Shown piece by piece: positions 23,130 to 32,897 of a stretch of DNA of 64,000 bases. Position 1 is the stretch's first letter. The number at the start of each line of letters is the position of its first letter. A program made the position numbers and the translations under genes. The stretch is from Verrucomicrobiota bacterium (GTDB taxonomy: Bacteria > Verrucomicrobiota > Verrucomicrobiia > Palsa-1439). The stretch covers positions 243-64,242 of the forward strand of contig PLZV01000012.1 in the NCBI GenBank assembly GCA_003152315.1, in the 5' to 3' direction. The notes beneath the pieces are model-generated. The model did not search any database and had not been told where the DNA came from. It saw nothing but the letters and a program-made list of their open reading frames with translations.

Positions 23130-25145
23130 TTATGGCCGGCTGATGTGAACACGAATAAACCGGCTCGTAGCGGAGGAGATGGGCGTGGTGTCGCGCACTG
23201 TGATGGTTTCCGTCCCATTGCCGTGATCCACGACTGAAACCGGCACAGTGAATCCGGACCCGGAGCTCCACGTCGTCAAATTACCCGAGACCTCTACGGT
23301 GCAGGTAATGTCAGTGTTGAAAAGCGCTTGCTCGTAGGAGATCGTGAGATAGTCCGAGCCACCGACAAACGATATTCCCATAACAGGCAGACCACTCAAC
23401 TCCGCAACCTTCGGGTTCGTGTTGAACGCGTATTCTGCAAGATTGGGAATTCCGTCGCCGTCTGGATCAGCTGTATCGCCACTGATGGTGGGATCGGCGA
23501 GTTCTGCCGGGCTGAAGTTAGCCTGCTGCCAAAGTTGATAGGGCGGAGTCAGCAGGCCGTACACGACGAGGTTGCTGGCGGTGGTCGACACGTAGACCTT
23601 GCCGTTGGCAATTGTCGGCGCGCAGAACTTGACATAACTGCCCAACGCATCACGCGTGGCGTTCTGCTGGCTGTTCCACAGTTCGTGCGCGACGTTCACC
23701 GCCTCATACGCGCGCAGGGTCCCGCCGTTGCCATCGTGCGTACCCCAAACAATAGCACTGCTCGCGAGGCTGCCGTTGGCGGAGAGCGATGTGCCACCGG
23801 GGGATTTACCTTGCGCCACGGTGGTCGCGGCAAGGGGCTTGGTTTGGATATTGGCTCCGGTAAACTTGTATGCGTCAAGGACGCGGAAGCCGCACCACGT
23901 AAAGATAAACTGGTTCGTCGGCCCGTTCCAGTAAACGGGGCTTTGCCCGGCGATCTGCTTGTTGGTCATGATCTGGAACTCCTGAACGATGTTCGTGTCG
24001 CTGCTGAAGTTAACGAACCCGCCGAGTTTGCTGCGGTCGAGCAGATAGATGGTTCCTGACTTGCCGATGCTGACGAAAAGGTTGGTGCTGGGCAGCAACA
24101 ACGGGCCCCCTGACCCGAAATCGAGGTCTTGCGCGTTAAGCGTTGCCTGGTTGTGCGGTGCGAACCAACTCGTGACGCTGACCGTATCGTTCGATGGCGT
24201 GAGTTTGAGGCAGGAGTCGCCGTAATTGCGCCCGCCTGTGTCCCGGTCGAAGGTCCCGTTGCCCGTTGCCACGTAGATGTCTCCATTCTCGTCGGCGGCG
24301 GGCCCCATGCCGCAAAGCCAGATTCCGCCATCGCTGCCATCCGGGGTCGAGTTGAAGATACAGGTTCGCTGGAGGTTCGTGGCGTTGTAGCCAAACAACC
24401 ACCCGTGGTACGGAGGCTAATCACAAAGCGCGGCGTAGCAGAGATAGACGACGTTGCTCAGTAGCAGCAGGCCGGGCCGATTGTTCTCGTGCAGGGCGTT
24501 AAATGTGTTCGTGCCGCCCACGCTGCCGGCTCCCGTTCCGAGTATAAAGCCCTGCACCACCGCCGGCCCGCCAAACTTTTCTTGGCCCGTAAACAAATCC
24601 AACGCATGGAGCTTGTGGAAATAACTTCCGCTTTCCTTGGTCTTGGCCGCGACGTAGATCGTGCCGCCCGCCAGATCAATGACGGAAGTTGCGGTGATGC
24701 CGACTTCGGGGACGAGGTCGCCGCAATTGCTGAGGTCTGCGCTGGGTACCGGCGACCCGAGCTTGGTTTGCCACAACGCGTTGGACGCGGCGGCATTGTC
24801 AGCGTCGAACGCGTAAACACTGTTGTGTTCGGTACAGACGTAGATGACGTTGTGCGTCTTGTTGGAAATGGTCAGCCCATGAACGTACAGCGGCTGTGCA
24901 TAGATTTGGCCGTCCAGCCGACGTGAATAGAGTTTGCCGAATTGGCCCGTGTTGACATTGGAGGTCGTCAGCACGAACTCGCCGAGGTTGGCGCCCGTGC
25001 GGAAACTGTCGTTATGCTGGGTGAGAACATTGACCGCCGCCGCTCGCGGCGTTAGCTGACAGGCAAACGCGAGAAGTAAAAACGCCTGCAGCCGGGCGAA
25101 TTCGCACGACAGGCAATACTTCCCACGGCAACGATGACCCTTCAC
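23130..25145 (-). pseudogene. Secreted PQQ-like beta-propeller gene split by an in-frame TAG
   Basis: From GTG at 25145 the product has a signal peptide (LQAFLLLAFACQLTPRAAA) and propeller blades parallel to the intact gene at 5620-7176. At codon 243 (24417-24419) a TAG follows L-C-Y-A-A-L-C-D, and the same frame continues P-P-Y-H-G-W-L-F-G-Y-N-A-T-N, where the paralogue reads C-D-I-G-P-Y-H-G-W-I-L-G-Y-N-A-T-N. Only the codons around the stop differ, so the frame is otherwise intact. The distal part ends in a thrombospondin-3-like DPDGDGIPNLAEYAFNTNP and a beta-sandwich. Probably a recent pseudogene; a sequencing error is possible. Confidence 0.8.
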
Positions 25146-25263
25146 GGTGCCCAGCCCAATGCGTTTAGTATCTCACAAGCAACCACGCAAGACAAGCGCG
25201 CAAGCCTCATGCCATATGTTCCACTTGCAAGCGAGTTTACGGTTCGGCTATGGTTGAATGGTT

Positions 25264-26535
25264 ATGGCGACGACGATTCTAGTGGGAGCCCAATGGGGCG
25301 ATGAGGGCAAGGGTAAGATCATTGATGTGCTCACGGAGCAGGCCGACGTGGTGGTGCGCTACCAGGGCGGCAACAACGCGGGCCACACGGTCGAGGTTGG
25401 CGACCAGAAGTATGTGTTGCACCTGATTCCGTCGGGGATTCTGCATCCCGGCAAGATCAGCGTGATTGGCAACGGCGTCGTGGTCGATCCCGCCGCGTTG
25501 CTCGGCGAGATCGAGCACTTGCGTGGGCGCGGCGTGAGTATCGATGGCAATCTTTACGTGAGCGAAACGGCGCACCTGGTATTCCCGTACCACAAATTGC
25601 TCGACGAAATCCGCGAGGAACAGAAGGGCAAACGCAAAATCGGCACGACCAAGCGTGGCATCGGCCCCGCCTATGCTGATAAGGTCGCGCGCACGGGTTT
25701 GCGGCTGGTCGATCTGCTCGCGACGGAACGGTTTTCCGGAAAACTGCGTCGAAAGGTCCAGGAAAACAACGAGATCTTTAAGGCGTTCGGCGCGAAGCCG
25801 TTGAGCTTCGCGAAGATCAACGATGAATATGTGGAATGCGGGCGTAAGCTGCGGCCGTTTATCACGGATACGGTAACACTGCTAAATCGCGCAGTTCGCG
25901 ACGGCAAAAACATCCTCTTCGAGGGCGCGCAAGGTACGCTGCTCGATATCGATTTTGGGACGTATCCATTCGTGACCAGCTCGAACGCCACGGCCGGCGG
26001 CGCCTGCGTCGGGACGGGTGTCCCGCCGCACAAGGTCGATCGCGTGGTTGGCGTCATGAAAGCCTACACGACACGGGTGGGCGAAGGGCCGTTTCCGACG
26101 GAGCTGCTTGACAATCAGGGCACCTTGCTTCGCGAAACGGGCCGTGAATTTGGCGCCACTACGGGCCGTCCTCGTCGCTGTGGCTGGTTCGATGCGGTGG
26201 CGACGCGCTACGCGGTCATGGTCAACGGTATCGACGAACTGGCAGTTACGAAACTCGACGTGCTCGATGGCTTGCCGAAGGTCAAAGTATGCGTCGCGTA
26301 CAAGGTGGGCGGGAAGGTCTATGAGACTGTGCCGAACGACATCGACCTGTTACAGCGCTGCACGCCGATGTATCAGGAGTTCGACGGTTGGCAAACGTCC
26401 ACGAAACTCGCGCAAGACTTCGACCAACTGCCCAAGCGCGCGCGCGTTTACCTGCAAAAACTCGCCCAACTTAGCGGCGCAAAGCTCAGCATCGTCTCGG
26501 TAGGCGCGCGGCGGGAAGAGACGATATTCTTGTGA
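25264..26535 (+). CDS. purA: Adenylosuccinate synthetase
   Basis: 423 residues from ATGGCG at 25264 (another ATG lies 6 bp upstream). P-loop-like WGDEGKGK at 11-18, N-N-A-G-H-T-V near 37, G-T-T-K-R-G-I-G-P-A-Y near 122, and T-G-R-P-R-R-C-G-W-F-D near 297. It forms adenylosuccinate from IMP, Asp and GTP in AMP synthesis. A palindromic repeat separates it from uppS. Confidence 0.95.
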   Translation: MATTILVGAQWGDEGKGKIIDVLTEQADVVVRYQGGNNAGHTVEVGDQKYVLHLIPSGILHPGKISVIGNGVVVDPAALLGEIEHLRGRGVSIDGNLYVSETAHLVFPYHKLLDEIREEQKGKRKIGTTKRGIGPAYADKVARTGLRLVDLLATERFSGKLRRKVQENNEIFKAFGAKPLSFAKINDEYVECGRKLRPFITDTVTLLNRAVRDGKNILFEGAQGTLLDIDFGTYPFVTSSNATAGGACVGTGVPPHKVDRVVGVMKAYTTRVGEGPFPTELLDNQGTLLRETGREFGATTGRPRRCGWFDAVATRYAVMVNGIDELAVTKLDVLDGLPKVKVCVAYKVGGKVYETVPNDIDLLQRCTPMYQEFDGWQTSTKLAQDFDQLPKRARVYLQKLAQLSGAKLSIVSVGARREETIFL

Positions 26536-26544
26536 GTCAGTATA

Positions 26545-26606
26545 GCGGTGCTTCTATGAAGCACTGAGAGAAAACAACCCGCGTCTCACAGAGGCGCGGC
26601 GGCAAC
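26545..26606. repeat. Palindromic repeat, family B, copy 2
   Basis: Two small hairpins in tandem, GTGCTTC-TAT-GAAGCAC and GCGTCTC-ACA-GAGGCGC, joined by AGAGAAAACAACCC and followed by GGCGGCAAC. The same block order is found at 11911-11983. It fills the purA-uppS gap and could act as a terminator or processing site. Confidence 0.65.
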
Positions 26607-26608
26607 GA

Positions 26609-27340
26609 ATGGCACATCAGATAAAAAACCTTCCCCGCCACGTGGCCATCATTATGGACGGCAACGGGCGCTGGGCGCGCGAGCGCGGGTTACCTCATAT
26701 CGAGGGACATCGGCGCGGCGCGGAGAGCGTGCGTGAAATCGTCCGCATCTCGGGCGAACTGGGTATCGATTATCTGACTCTGTATGCATTCTCGACCGAG
26801 AACTGGAATCGTCCCCGCGCGGAAGTCTCCGCGTTGATGCGCTTGCTGGAGTTTTACCTCAAGCAGGAGATTGCCGAGTTGAACAAGAACAACGTGCGCC
26901 TCGCGGCGATCGGGCGGATTCGCGAACTGCCGGCGAGCGCCCAGAAGCAGCTTGCGAAATCCATTGACGCGCTGAAGAAAAACACAGGTCTGACGCTGGT
27001 GCTGGCGCTGAGTTACGGCGGCCGGGCTGAGATCGTCGATGCCATACGTTCGATCGCGCGCGAGGTGAAGGCGGAACGAGTCGGTGTGGAGGACATCGAT
27101 GAGAAGGTCATCTCCCAGCATTTATATACGCGCGCAATACCCGACCCGGACTTGTTGATTCGCACAAGCGGCGAATTGCGGGTGAGCAATTTCCTGCTCT
27201 GGCAGATTTCCTATGCGGAGATTTATGTCACCGAAACCCTCTGGCCCGATTTCCGAAAGGCCGCGTACCTGAAAGCACTGGAGGACTACAGCGGACGAGA
27301 CCGGCGTTTTGGCCTGGTCAGCCCGAACGAAGTCACGTGA
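26609..27340 (+). CDS. uppS: Isoprenyl (undecaprenyl) diphosphate synthase, cis type
   Basis: 243 residues. Catalytic Asp17 in I-I-M-D-G-N-G-R-W-A, then L-T-L-Y-A-F-S-T-E-N-W near 57, and R-T-S-G-E-L-R-V-S-N-F-L-L-W-Q near 180. It adds isopentenyl units to farnesyl diphosphate to make the lipid carrier for peptidoglycan and O-antigen. It is the first gene of a tightly overlapping run: its stop overlaps the cdsA GTG by 4 bp. Confidence 0.95.
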   Translation: MAHQIKNLPRHVAIIMDGNGRWARERGLPHIEGHRRGAESVREIVRISGELGIDYLTLYAFSTENWNRPRAEVSALMRLLEFYLKQEIAELNKNNVRLAAIGRIRELPASAQKQLAKSIDALKKNTGLTLVLALSYGGRAEIVDAIRSIAREVKAERVGVEDIDEKVISQHLYTRAIPDPDLLIRTSGELRVSNFLLWQISYAEIYVTETLWPDFRKAAYLKALEDYSGRDRRFGLVSPNEVT

Positions 27341-28263
27341 GTACGATGCCCGGTAACTCTGGAGTGGTAACTCCCGTCCCAGCCGACCAGCCGGCAGCGA
27401 CGACGCTGCCAGCCTCGCGCAGTGGATTCCTGTGGCGGCTGGTCAGTTCGATCGTGCTGTGGGGGATCATGTTGTCGGTGATTTTCTGGCTGCCGCCGAC
27501 GGCGCTGTATATTTTTGTGAACGTGGTCCTGGCGCGGGCGGTCTGGGAGTTTTACCGGATTTGCGAGGCCAAGGGACTGCGTACGTACAAAGTCTGGGGC
27601 GTCATCGGCACGCTGGCGCTGGTTTCGGGCAGTTGGTTTTTCTACCGGCAACCGCAGCGGCTGCAGCTTTCCTACGATTTCGATATTTTGATCCTGCTCG
27701 TTTTCGCGCTCGGTGTTTTCATCCGTCAATTTCCCCAGAAACTGAATCCGCAGGGGATCGAGACGATGGCAGTGACGTTGTTTGGACTTATGTATGTCGC
27801 TTGGCTGGGCAATTTCATCACGCGGATCAATTTTGCTTCGCCGCATGGGCGTTACTTCATCATGCTGCTGGTCGTCGCGACGAAATTCACCGACATGGGC
27901 GCGTATCTGGTCGGCTCCACCATGGGCCGGCATAAACTGATCCCCCGCATCAGCCCGAAGAAAACATGGGAAGGCACGATTGGGGGGATTGTCTTTGCGG
28001 TTGGAGGCGCATTTCTCTGCCGCTGGGTCATGCCGGTGGAAATGGCGCAGTTGACCAATGTGCATGCGATGATCGTCGGCTTGTTGCTGGGCGTGGCGGC
28101 GGTCATCGGCGACCTCGCCGAGTCGCTGATCAAACGCGAAGCCGGTGTCAAGGATTCCAGCACGATCCTACCCGGACACGGTGGCTGCCTCGATATGATC
28201 GACAGTCTGCTCTTCACCGCACCATTGCTTTATGTGTATATGAGATTGGTACTACGCTGGTGA
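27337..28263 (+). CDS. cdsA: Phosphatidate cytidylyltransferase
   Basis: 308 residues from GTG at 27337. Several membrane helices, then the CDP-alcohol signature S-P-K-K-T-W-E-G-T-I-G-G, and G-D-L-A-E-S-L-I-K-R-E-A-G-V-K-D-S-S-T-I-L-P-G-H-G-G-C-L-D-M-I-D-S. The position usually occupied by Arg in L-D-R-x-D-S is Met here. It makes CDP-diacylglycerol for phospholipid synthesis. Both ends overlap neighbouring genes by 4 bp (GTGA). Confidence 0.93.
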   Translation: MSTMPGNSGVVTPVPADQPAATTLPASRSGFLWRLVSSIVLWGIMLSVIFWLPPTALYIFVNVVLARAVWEFYRICEAKGLRTYKVWGVIGTLALVSGSWFFYRQPQRLQLSYDFDILILLVFALGVFIRQFPQKLNPQGIETMAVTLFGLMYVAWLGNFITRINFASPHGRYFIMLLVVATKFTDMGAYLVGSTMGRHKLIPRISPKKTWEGTIGGIVFAVGGAFLCRWVMPVEMAQLTNVHAMIVGLLLGVAAVIGDLAESLIKREAGVKDSSTILPGHGGCLDMIDSLLFTAPLLYVYMRLVLRW

Positions 28264-29432
28264 AACCAAAGAACATCGTCTTGCTCGGCTGCACGGGATC
28301 CATCGGCGTTTCGACGCAGAAGGTGGCAGCGGATTTGCCGGAACAGATTCGGATTGTGGGGATGGCGTCGCGTGAGAATGTGGACGGGATGGAAGAAGCG
28401 ATTCACCAGTTCAAGCCGCTGGCGGTGGGGATGACGGATCCCGCGAAGGCGAAGGAATTGCAACAGCGTATCGGTGGCAAGATTCCCGTACACACGGGCG
28501 AGCGCGGGTTGGTCGAGTTGGCAACGATGCCGGAGGCGGATGTTGTACTGGTGGCCATTGTCGGCACAGCGGGATTGGAGCCGGCGCTGGCCGCGATTCG
28601 GGCGGGGAAGGATCTGGCGGTTGCGTCCAAGGAAATTCTTGTGATGGCGGGCGAGTTGGTCATGAGCGAAGCGCGCAAGCACGGTGTTAAAGTGCTGCCA
28701 GTGGACAGCGAACACAGCGCGATTTTTCAATGTCTCGAAGGCCGCGAGCCGCGGGACGTGAAGCGCCTGATTCTCACGGCCTCCGGCGGGCCATTTCGGC
28801 AAACGCCACGCGAGCAGTTCGCGAAGATCACCGTGGCGCAGGCGCTGAAGCACCCGAGTTGGAACATGGGGCAGAAGATTACGATTGATTCCGCCACCTT
28901 GTTCAACAAGGGACTGGAGATGATTGAGGCGCGGTGGCTATTCGATGTCGAGGTGGATCGTGTGGATGTGGTGATCCACCCGCAGAGCGTCGTACATTCG
29001 ATGGTGGAGTTCACAGACGGGTCGATCCTGGCGCAGTTGAGCGTGCCGGACATGCGTTACCCGATCCAGTATGCACTCACGTGGCCGCGGCGATTACCGA
29101 ACTCGATGCCACCCACTGATCTCGCCAAGATCGGCACGCTGACCTTTGAGAACCCTGATCGCGAGAAGTTCCCGTCGCTACGGCTGGCGCACGAAGCGGG
29201 ACAGATCGGCGGGACGATGCCGGCGGTGTTCAATGCCGCTAACGAGGTTGCGGTGGCGCGGTTTGTGGATGGGCAGATCGGTTTCCTGCAGATTTTTGAG
29301 ACCGTCGAGAAGGTAATGCGCATCCATGAGAAAGGTGGCCAGCCGGGCTTCTCATGGGTTGCATCGCCGATGTTGGATGCTATACTGAAGGCAGACCTCT
29401 GGGCCAGAAAGGAAGCCGAACGTGCCGTTTGA
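28260..29432 (+). CDS. dxr: 1-deoxy-D-xylulose 5-phosphate reductoisomerase
   Basis: 390 residues from GTG at 28260, overlapping the cdsA stop. NADPH loop G-C-T-G-S-I-G at 9-15; metal and substrate residues in V-D-S-E-H-S-A-I-F and S-G-G-P-F-R; H-P-S-W-N-M-G and N-K-G-L-E-M-I-E-A present. It performs the committed MEP-pathway step to isoprenoids. With ispG four reading frames downstream, the operon holds two MEP enzymes and the prenyl elongation enzyme UppS. Confidence 0.95.
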   Translation: MKPKNIVLLGCTGSIGVSTQKVAADLPEQIRIVGMASRENVDGMEEAIHQFKPLAVGMTDPAKAKELQQRIGGKIPVHTGERGLVELATMPEADVVLVAIVGTAGLEPALAAIRAGKDLAVASKEILVMAGELVMSEARKHGVKVLPVDSEHSAIFQCLEGREPRDVKRLILTASGGPFRQTPREQFAKITVAQALKHPSWNMGQKITIDSATLFNKGLEMIEARWLFDVEVDRVDVVIHPQSVVHSMVEFTDGSILAQLSVPDMRYPIQYALTWPRRLPNSMPPTDLAKIGTLTFENPDREKFPSLRLAHEAGQIGGTMPAVFNAANEVAVARFVDGQIGFLQIFETVEKVMRIHEKGGQPGFSWVASPMLDAILKADLWARKEAERAV

Positions 29433-30828
29433 AACAGTATTGAATTTTGTCACGGGCATAATTTATCCCGCACTTCTTGTTCTCTTCTTTTTTGGACTGA
29501 CGATTTTCATCCATGAGTTGGGGCATTTTCTCGTGGCGAAGCGGCGCGGGATGAAGATCGAGCGTTTCTCAGTTGGATTCGGGCCCAAAATCTGGGGCTA
29601 CAAGAAGGATGGAATTGACTACCGTGTTTCCTGGTTCCCCTTCGGCGGTTACGTTGCCCTGCCACAGATGTCGCCGATGGAAACGATTGAGGGGGAGACC
29701 GAGTCGAAAGCGGACGACCTGCCGTCTGTGTCCCCCAGTTCCAAGTTCCTGGTCGCAATCTCCGGTCCGCTGATGAACATTCTATTGGCTGCGATATTGG
29801 CCGCGGTTCTCTGGGTGGTCGGTATGCCGACGAATCTGGCCGTTGTCGGTTGGGTTGATTCGGGCAGTCCGGAGGAACTGGCCGGGGTCCGTCCCGGCGA
29901 CCGCATCGTAAAGGTCAACGATCAGAAAGTGAAGACCTGGGGACAGTTCATGGAAGTCGTGGCGTTTAGCCGCGAGCCAACGGTGCGGGTAACTGTCCAG
30001 CGAAACGGCGCCGAGCAGGAATTCCTGTTGGAAACGAAGGTGAACGAGCAGTTTGGGGTCAAGATGCTGGAACACTTGTGGCCTCGCGGTCACCCATTTG
30101 CCCAGAGAGTTTTGGTGGGTTCGCCGGCGGAGCGCGCCGGCTTGTTGGTAGGCGACCAATTCGTCTCGATCGAGGGAATCCCCATCTATAGTTCCGATCA
30201 ATTGCGGGAGTTGATTAGCAAGCGGCCTGACCAGCCTACTGAGGTACAGGTGCTCCGGGGGGGCGAGATGCAGACGCTGACCGTGGTTCCCGAGCTAAAC
30301 ACCGATGAGAAGGTCGGGCGCATGGGTGTGGAACTGGGCGATCACATGGAAATCGCCCAGCCCGGTCCCACCCCCACGGAACAATTTGCGGACATACTGG
30401 TTTCCATGGGCCGCATGGTTACGGGGCTGGCTCATTCCAAAGAGACCGGTGTGAGCGCCAAGAGCATGAGCGGGCCCGTGGGCATTCTGGGGATTTGGTG
30501 GTATGCCATCGCCAGCGGCGGGTGGCGCCAGGGATTGCACATCGCCGTGTTGCTAAACATCAACCTGGCCATCATCAATCTGTTGCCGATTCCGGTGCTG
30601 GATGGTGGGCATATTGTTTTCGCCGCGCTAGAGGCCATCCGTCGCAAACCATTGAGCGCGCGACTCGTGCACGCGGCCTCAGTTACGTTCGCGGTCCTCC
30701 TGATCACTTTCATGTTGTACGTTACTTACTTCGATATTCAGCGGTTCACGTTCGGACGGTTGAAGACCATGCCGAAGCCGGACACCAAAGAGAGTGTGCC
30801 GGCCACGGAACCCGTCACCCACCCATGA
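29422..30828 (+). CDS. rseP: Site-2 intramembrane metalloprotease with two PDZ domains
   Basis: 468 residues. Zinc motif HELGH at 31-35 in the first membrane helix and L-D-G-G-H near 385 in the third. Two PDZ domains lie between (V-D-S-G-S-P-E-E-L-A-G-V-R-P-G-D-R-I and V-G-S-P-A-E-R-A-G-L-L-V-G-D). RseP-type proteases cut transmembrane anti-sigma factors and signal-peptide remnants. The start overlaps dxr by 11 bp and the stop overlaps ispG (ATGA). Confidence 0.93.
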   Translation: MPFETVLNFVTGIIYPALLVLFFFGLTIFIHELGHFLVAKRRGMKIERFSVGFGPKIWGYKKDGIDYRVSWFPFGGYVALPQMSPMETIEGETESKADDLPSVSPSSKFLVAISGPLMNILLAAILAAVLWVVGMPTNLAVVGWVDSGSPEELAGVRPGDRIVKVNDQKVKTWGQFMEVVAFSREPTVRVTVQRNGAEQEFLLETKVNEQFGVKMLEHLWPRGHPFAQRVLVGSPAERAGLLVGDQFVSIEGIPIYSSDQLRELISKRPDQPTEVQVLRGGEMQTLTVVPELNTDEKVGRMGVELGDHMEIAQPGPTPTEQFADILVSMGRMVTGLAHSKETGVSAKSMSGPVGILGIWWYAIASGGWRQGLHIAVLLNINLAIINLLPIPVLDGGHIVFAALEAIRRKPLSARLVHAASVTFAVLLITFMLYVTYFDIQRFTFGRLKTMPKPDTKESVPATEPVTHP

Positions 30829-32885
30829 ACTACTGTGCGAATCCATTCTTCTGGCAGCGGCGCATCACGCGAGAAGTAAAGGTCGGTCCGGTTGGTGTCG
30901 GCGGTGACAACCCGATCCGCGTCCAGACGATGCTGATTTCCGACACGATGAAGACGGAGGCTTGCGTCAACGAAGCACTCCCGATCATTGAGGCAGGCTG
31001 TGAAATCCTCCGTATCACCGCCCCGAGCATCAACGACGCGAAGAACCTCAAGAACATCGTGGCCGAACTTCGCCAACGTGGCCACCATACGCCCATCGTT
31101 GCCGACATTCATTTCGTCCCGTCAGCCGCGATGGAGGCGGCGCTCTGGTGCGAGAAGGTCCGCATCAACCCAGGCAACTACGCCGACCGCAAGAAATTCG
31201 CCACCCGCGAATACACGGACGACCAGTATGCCGAGGAACTGGAACGTCTGGAAAAGGCCTTCACGCCGCTCGTGCTCAAATGCAAGGAATTGGGCCGGGC
31301 CATGCGCATCGGCACAAATCACGGTTCGCTCTCCGACCGTATTATGAATCGTTACGGCGACACGCCGCTGGGCATGGTGGAAAGCGCGCTGGAATTCGTC
31401 CGCCTTTGCCGCAAGTGCAACTATCACGAGATCATTCTCTCGATGAAGGCCAGTAATCCGAAGGTGATGATCGAAGCCTATCGATTGCTCGTCGCGCGGT
31501 TGAACGAAGAAGGCCCGGACTGGAATTACCCGCTGCACCTCGGTGTCACGGAAGCCGGGGAAGGGGAGGATGGCCGCATCAAGTCCGCCATTGGCATCGG
31601 CGCGCTGCTCGAAGACGGCATCGGGGACACGGTGCGTGTCTCGCTCACCGAAGACAGTGTGCACGAAATCCCGGTCTGCCAGGAACTGGTCAAGAAGTAC
31701 AACACACTTTGGGAGCAACAACGCGCCGGAAAACTCACGGCACAAACGTCCCTGCGCGTAAGAGAAAAGCGCGATCCATTCACCTACACGCGACGGCCCA
31801 CTCCCGAGTATTTCATCGGCGACTTGCGTCTGCGCCTTGGCAAGGATCACCCACAACGCGTCGAACTACCCGTGCCGTTGACCGCACGCATCGGTGACAT
31901 CCAGCGCATCACGACCGCTGAGCCGGACACGTTTGCCGAAATCCTTCAATTTCATGTCAAGACGATGGCAGACATCGGCAAAATCGCGGCTCTGAAACCG
32001 GAGCTGCGCAAACGGCATATCCACACGCCGATCGCGGTGAAACTCGACAGCGCGGAAGTGACGCTGCCGGTGACCGATGTCGCGGAGAAGATTAACGTTC
32101 CCTACAACGGCAAAGAAGATGTGACCGCCCTGTTGGCGGACGCTGCGAGCCTGACCGTGCAGTTCGATGTCGAAGGCGATTCACCGGAGCAGTTTGCGAA
32201 CAACTGCGCGACGCTGGCGGGCGTGATGAATATGTTTCCGAAGAATCAGGTGATTCTCGCTGTCGGTGATGTAAAGGGGCTCGAGGTCATCGCGGCGTAC
32301 CGCATTCTGGCTGCCACATTGGACAACCATGGGCTGAGCCTGCCGATACTGATACGTGACCGCGTTAGTTCCGGGCCTGCCCATCATGCGCGGCAGGACG
32401 CGCTCATTGGCGCGAGTACTCACGTTGGCGCGCTGTTGTGCGACGGCATTGGTGACGCGGTGGAAGTCACGGGCGAGGAAGATTTACTCAAGTCGGTCAA
32501 ACTCGTGTACAACATTTTACAGGGGGCCGGGGCGCGGACCTTCAAGACCGATTACGTGGCCTGCCCGAGTTGCGGGCGCACGCTGTTCGACCTGCAGACC
32601 GTGACGGCGGGGATCAAGTCGCGTACGGCGCATCTAAAAGGTGTGAAAATTGCCGTGATGGGTTGCATCGTCAATGGTCCCGGCGAGATGGCTGATGCTG
32701 ATTTCGGCTATGTGGGTACCGCTCCGGGCAAAATCTCCCTTTGGGTGGGTAAGACGCAGGTGAAGCAACACATCCCCGAGGAGCAAGCGGTGGATGAGTT
32801 GATTGCGCTCATCAAAGAGCACGGTAAATGGATCGAGCCACCGGCGAAGGCAGAACCGAAGGAAGTTGCGCTCAGCACGCGTTAA
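30825..32885 (+). CDS. ispG: 4-hydroxy-3-methylbut-2-enyl-diphosphate synthase, long three-domain type
   Basis: 686 residues, nearly twice the length of the E. coli enzyme. It has the N-terminal TIM barrel (R-V-Q-T-M, V-A-D-I-H-F, K-V-R-I-N-P-G-N), a large inserted domain (about 300-560), and the C-terminal iron-sulfur domain with A-C-P-S-C-G-R-T and M-G-C-I-V-N-G-P-G-E. This insert form is known from plants, Chlamydiae, Bacteroidetes and related groups. It makes HMBPP in the MEP pathway. ATG at 30825 overlaps the rseP stop. Confidence 0.93.
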   Translation: MNYCANPFFWQRRITREVKVGPVGVGGDNPIRVQTMLISDTMKTEACVNEALPIIEAGCEILRITAPSINDAKNLKNIVAELRQRGHHTPIVADIHFVPSAAMEAALWCEKVRINPGNYADRKKFATREYTDDQYAEELERLEKAFTPLVLKCKELGRAMRIGTNHGSLSDRIMNRYGDTPLGMVESALEFVRLCRKCNYHEIILSMKASNPKVMIEAYRLLVARLNEEGPDWNYPLHLGVTEAGEGEDGRIKSAIGIGALLEDGIGDTVRVSLTEDSVHEIPVCQELVKKYNTLWEQQRAGKLTAQTSLRVREKRDPFTYTRRPTPEYFIGDLRLRLGKDHPQRVELPVPLTARIGDIQRITTAEPDTFAEILQFHVKTMADIGKIAALKPELRKRHIHTPIAVKLDSAEVTLPVTDVAEKINVPYNGKEDVTALLADAASLTVQFDVEGDSPEQFANNCATLAGVMNMFPKNQVILAVGDVKGLEVIAAYRILAATLDNHGLSLPILIRDRVSSGPAHHARQDALIGASTHVGALLCDGIGDAVEVTGEEDLLKSVKLVYNILQGAGARTFKTDYVACPSCGRTLFDLQTVTAGIKSRTAHLKGVKIAVMGCIVNGPGEMADADFGYVGTAPGKISLWVGKTQVKQHIPEEQAVDELIALIKEHGKWIEPPAKAEPKEVALSTR

Positions 32886-32897
32886 CGGAAGGAAGGC

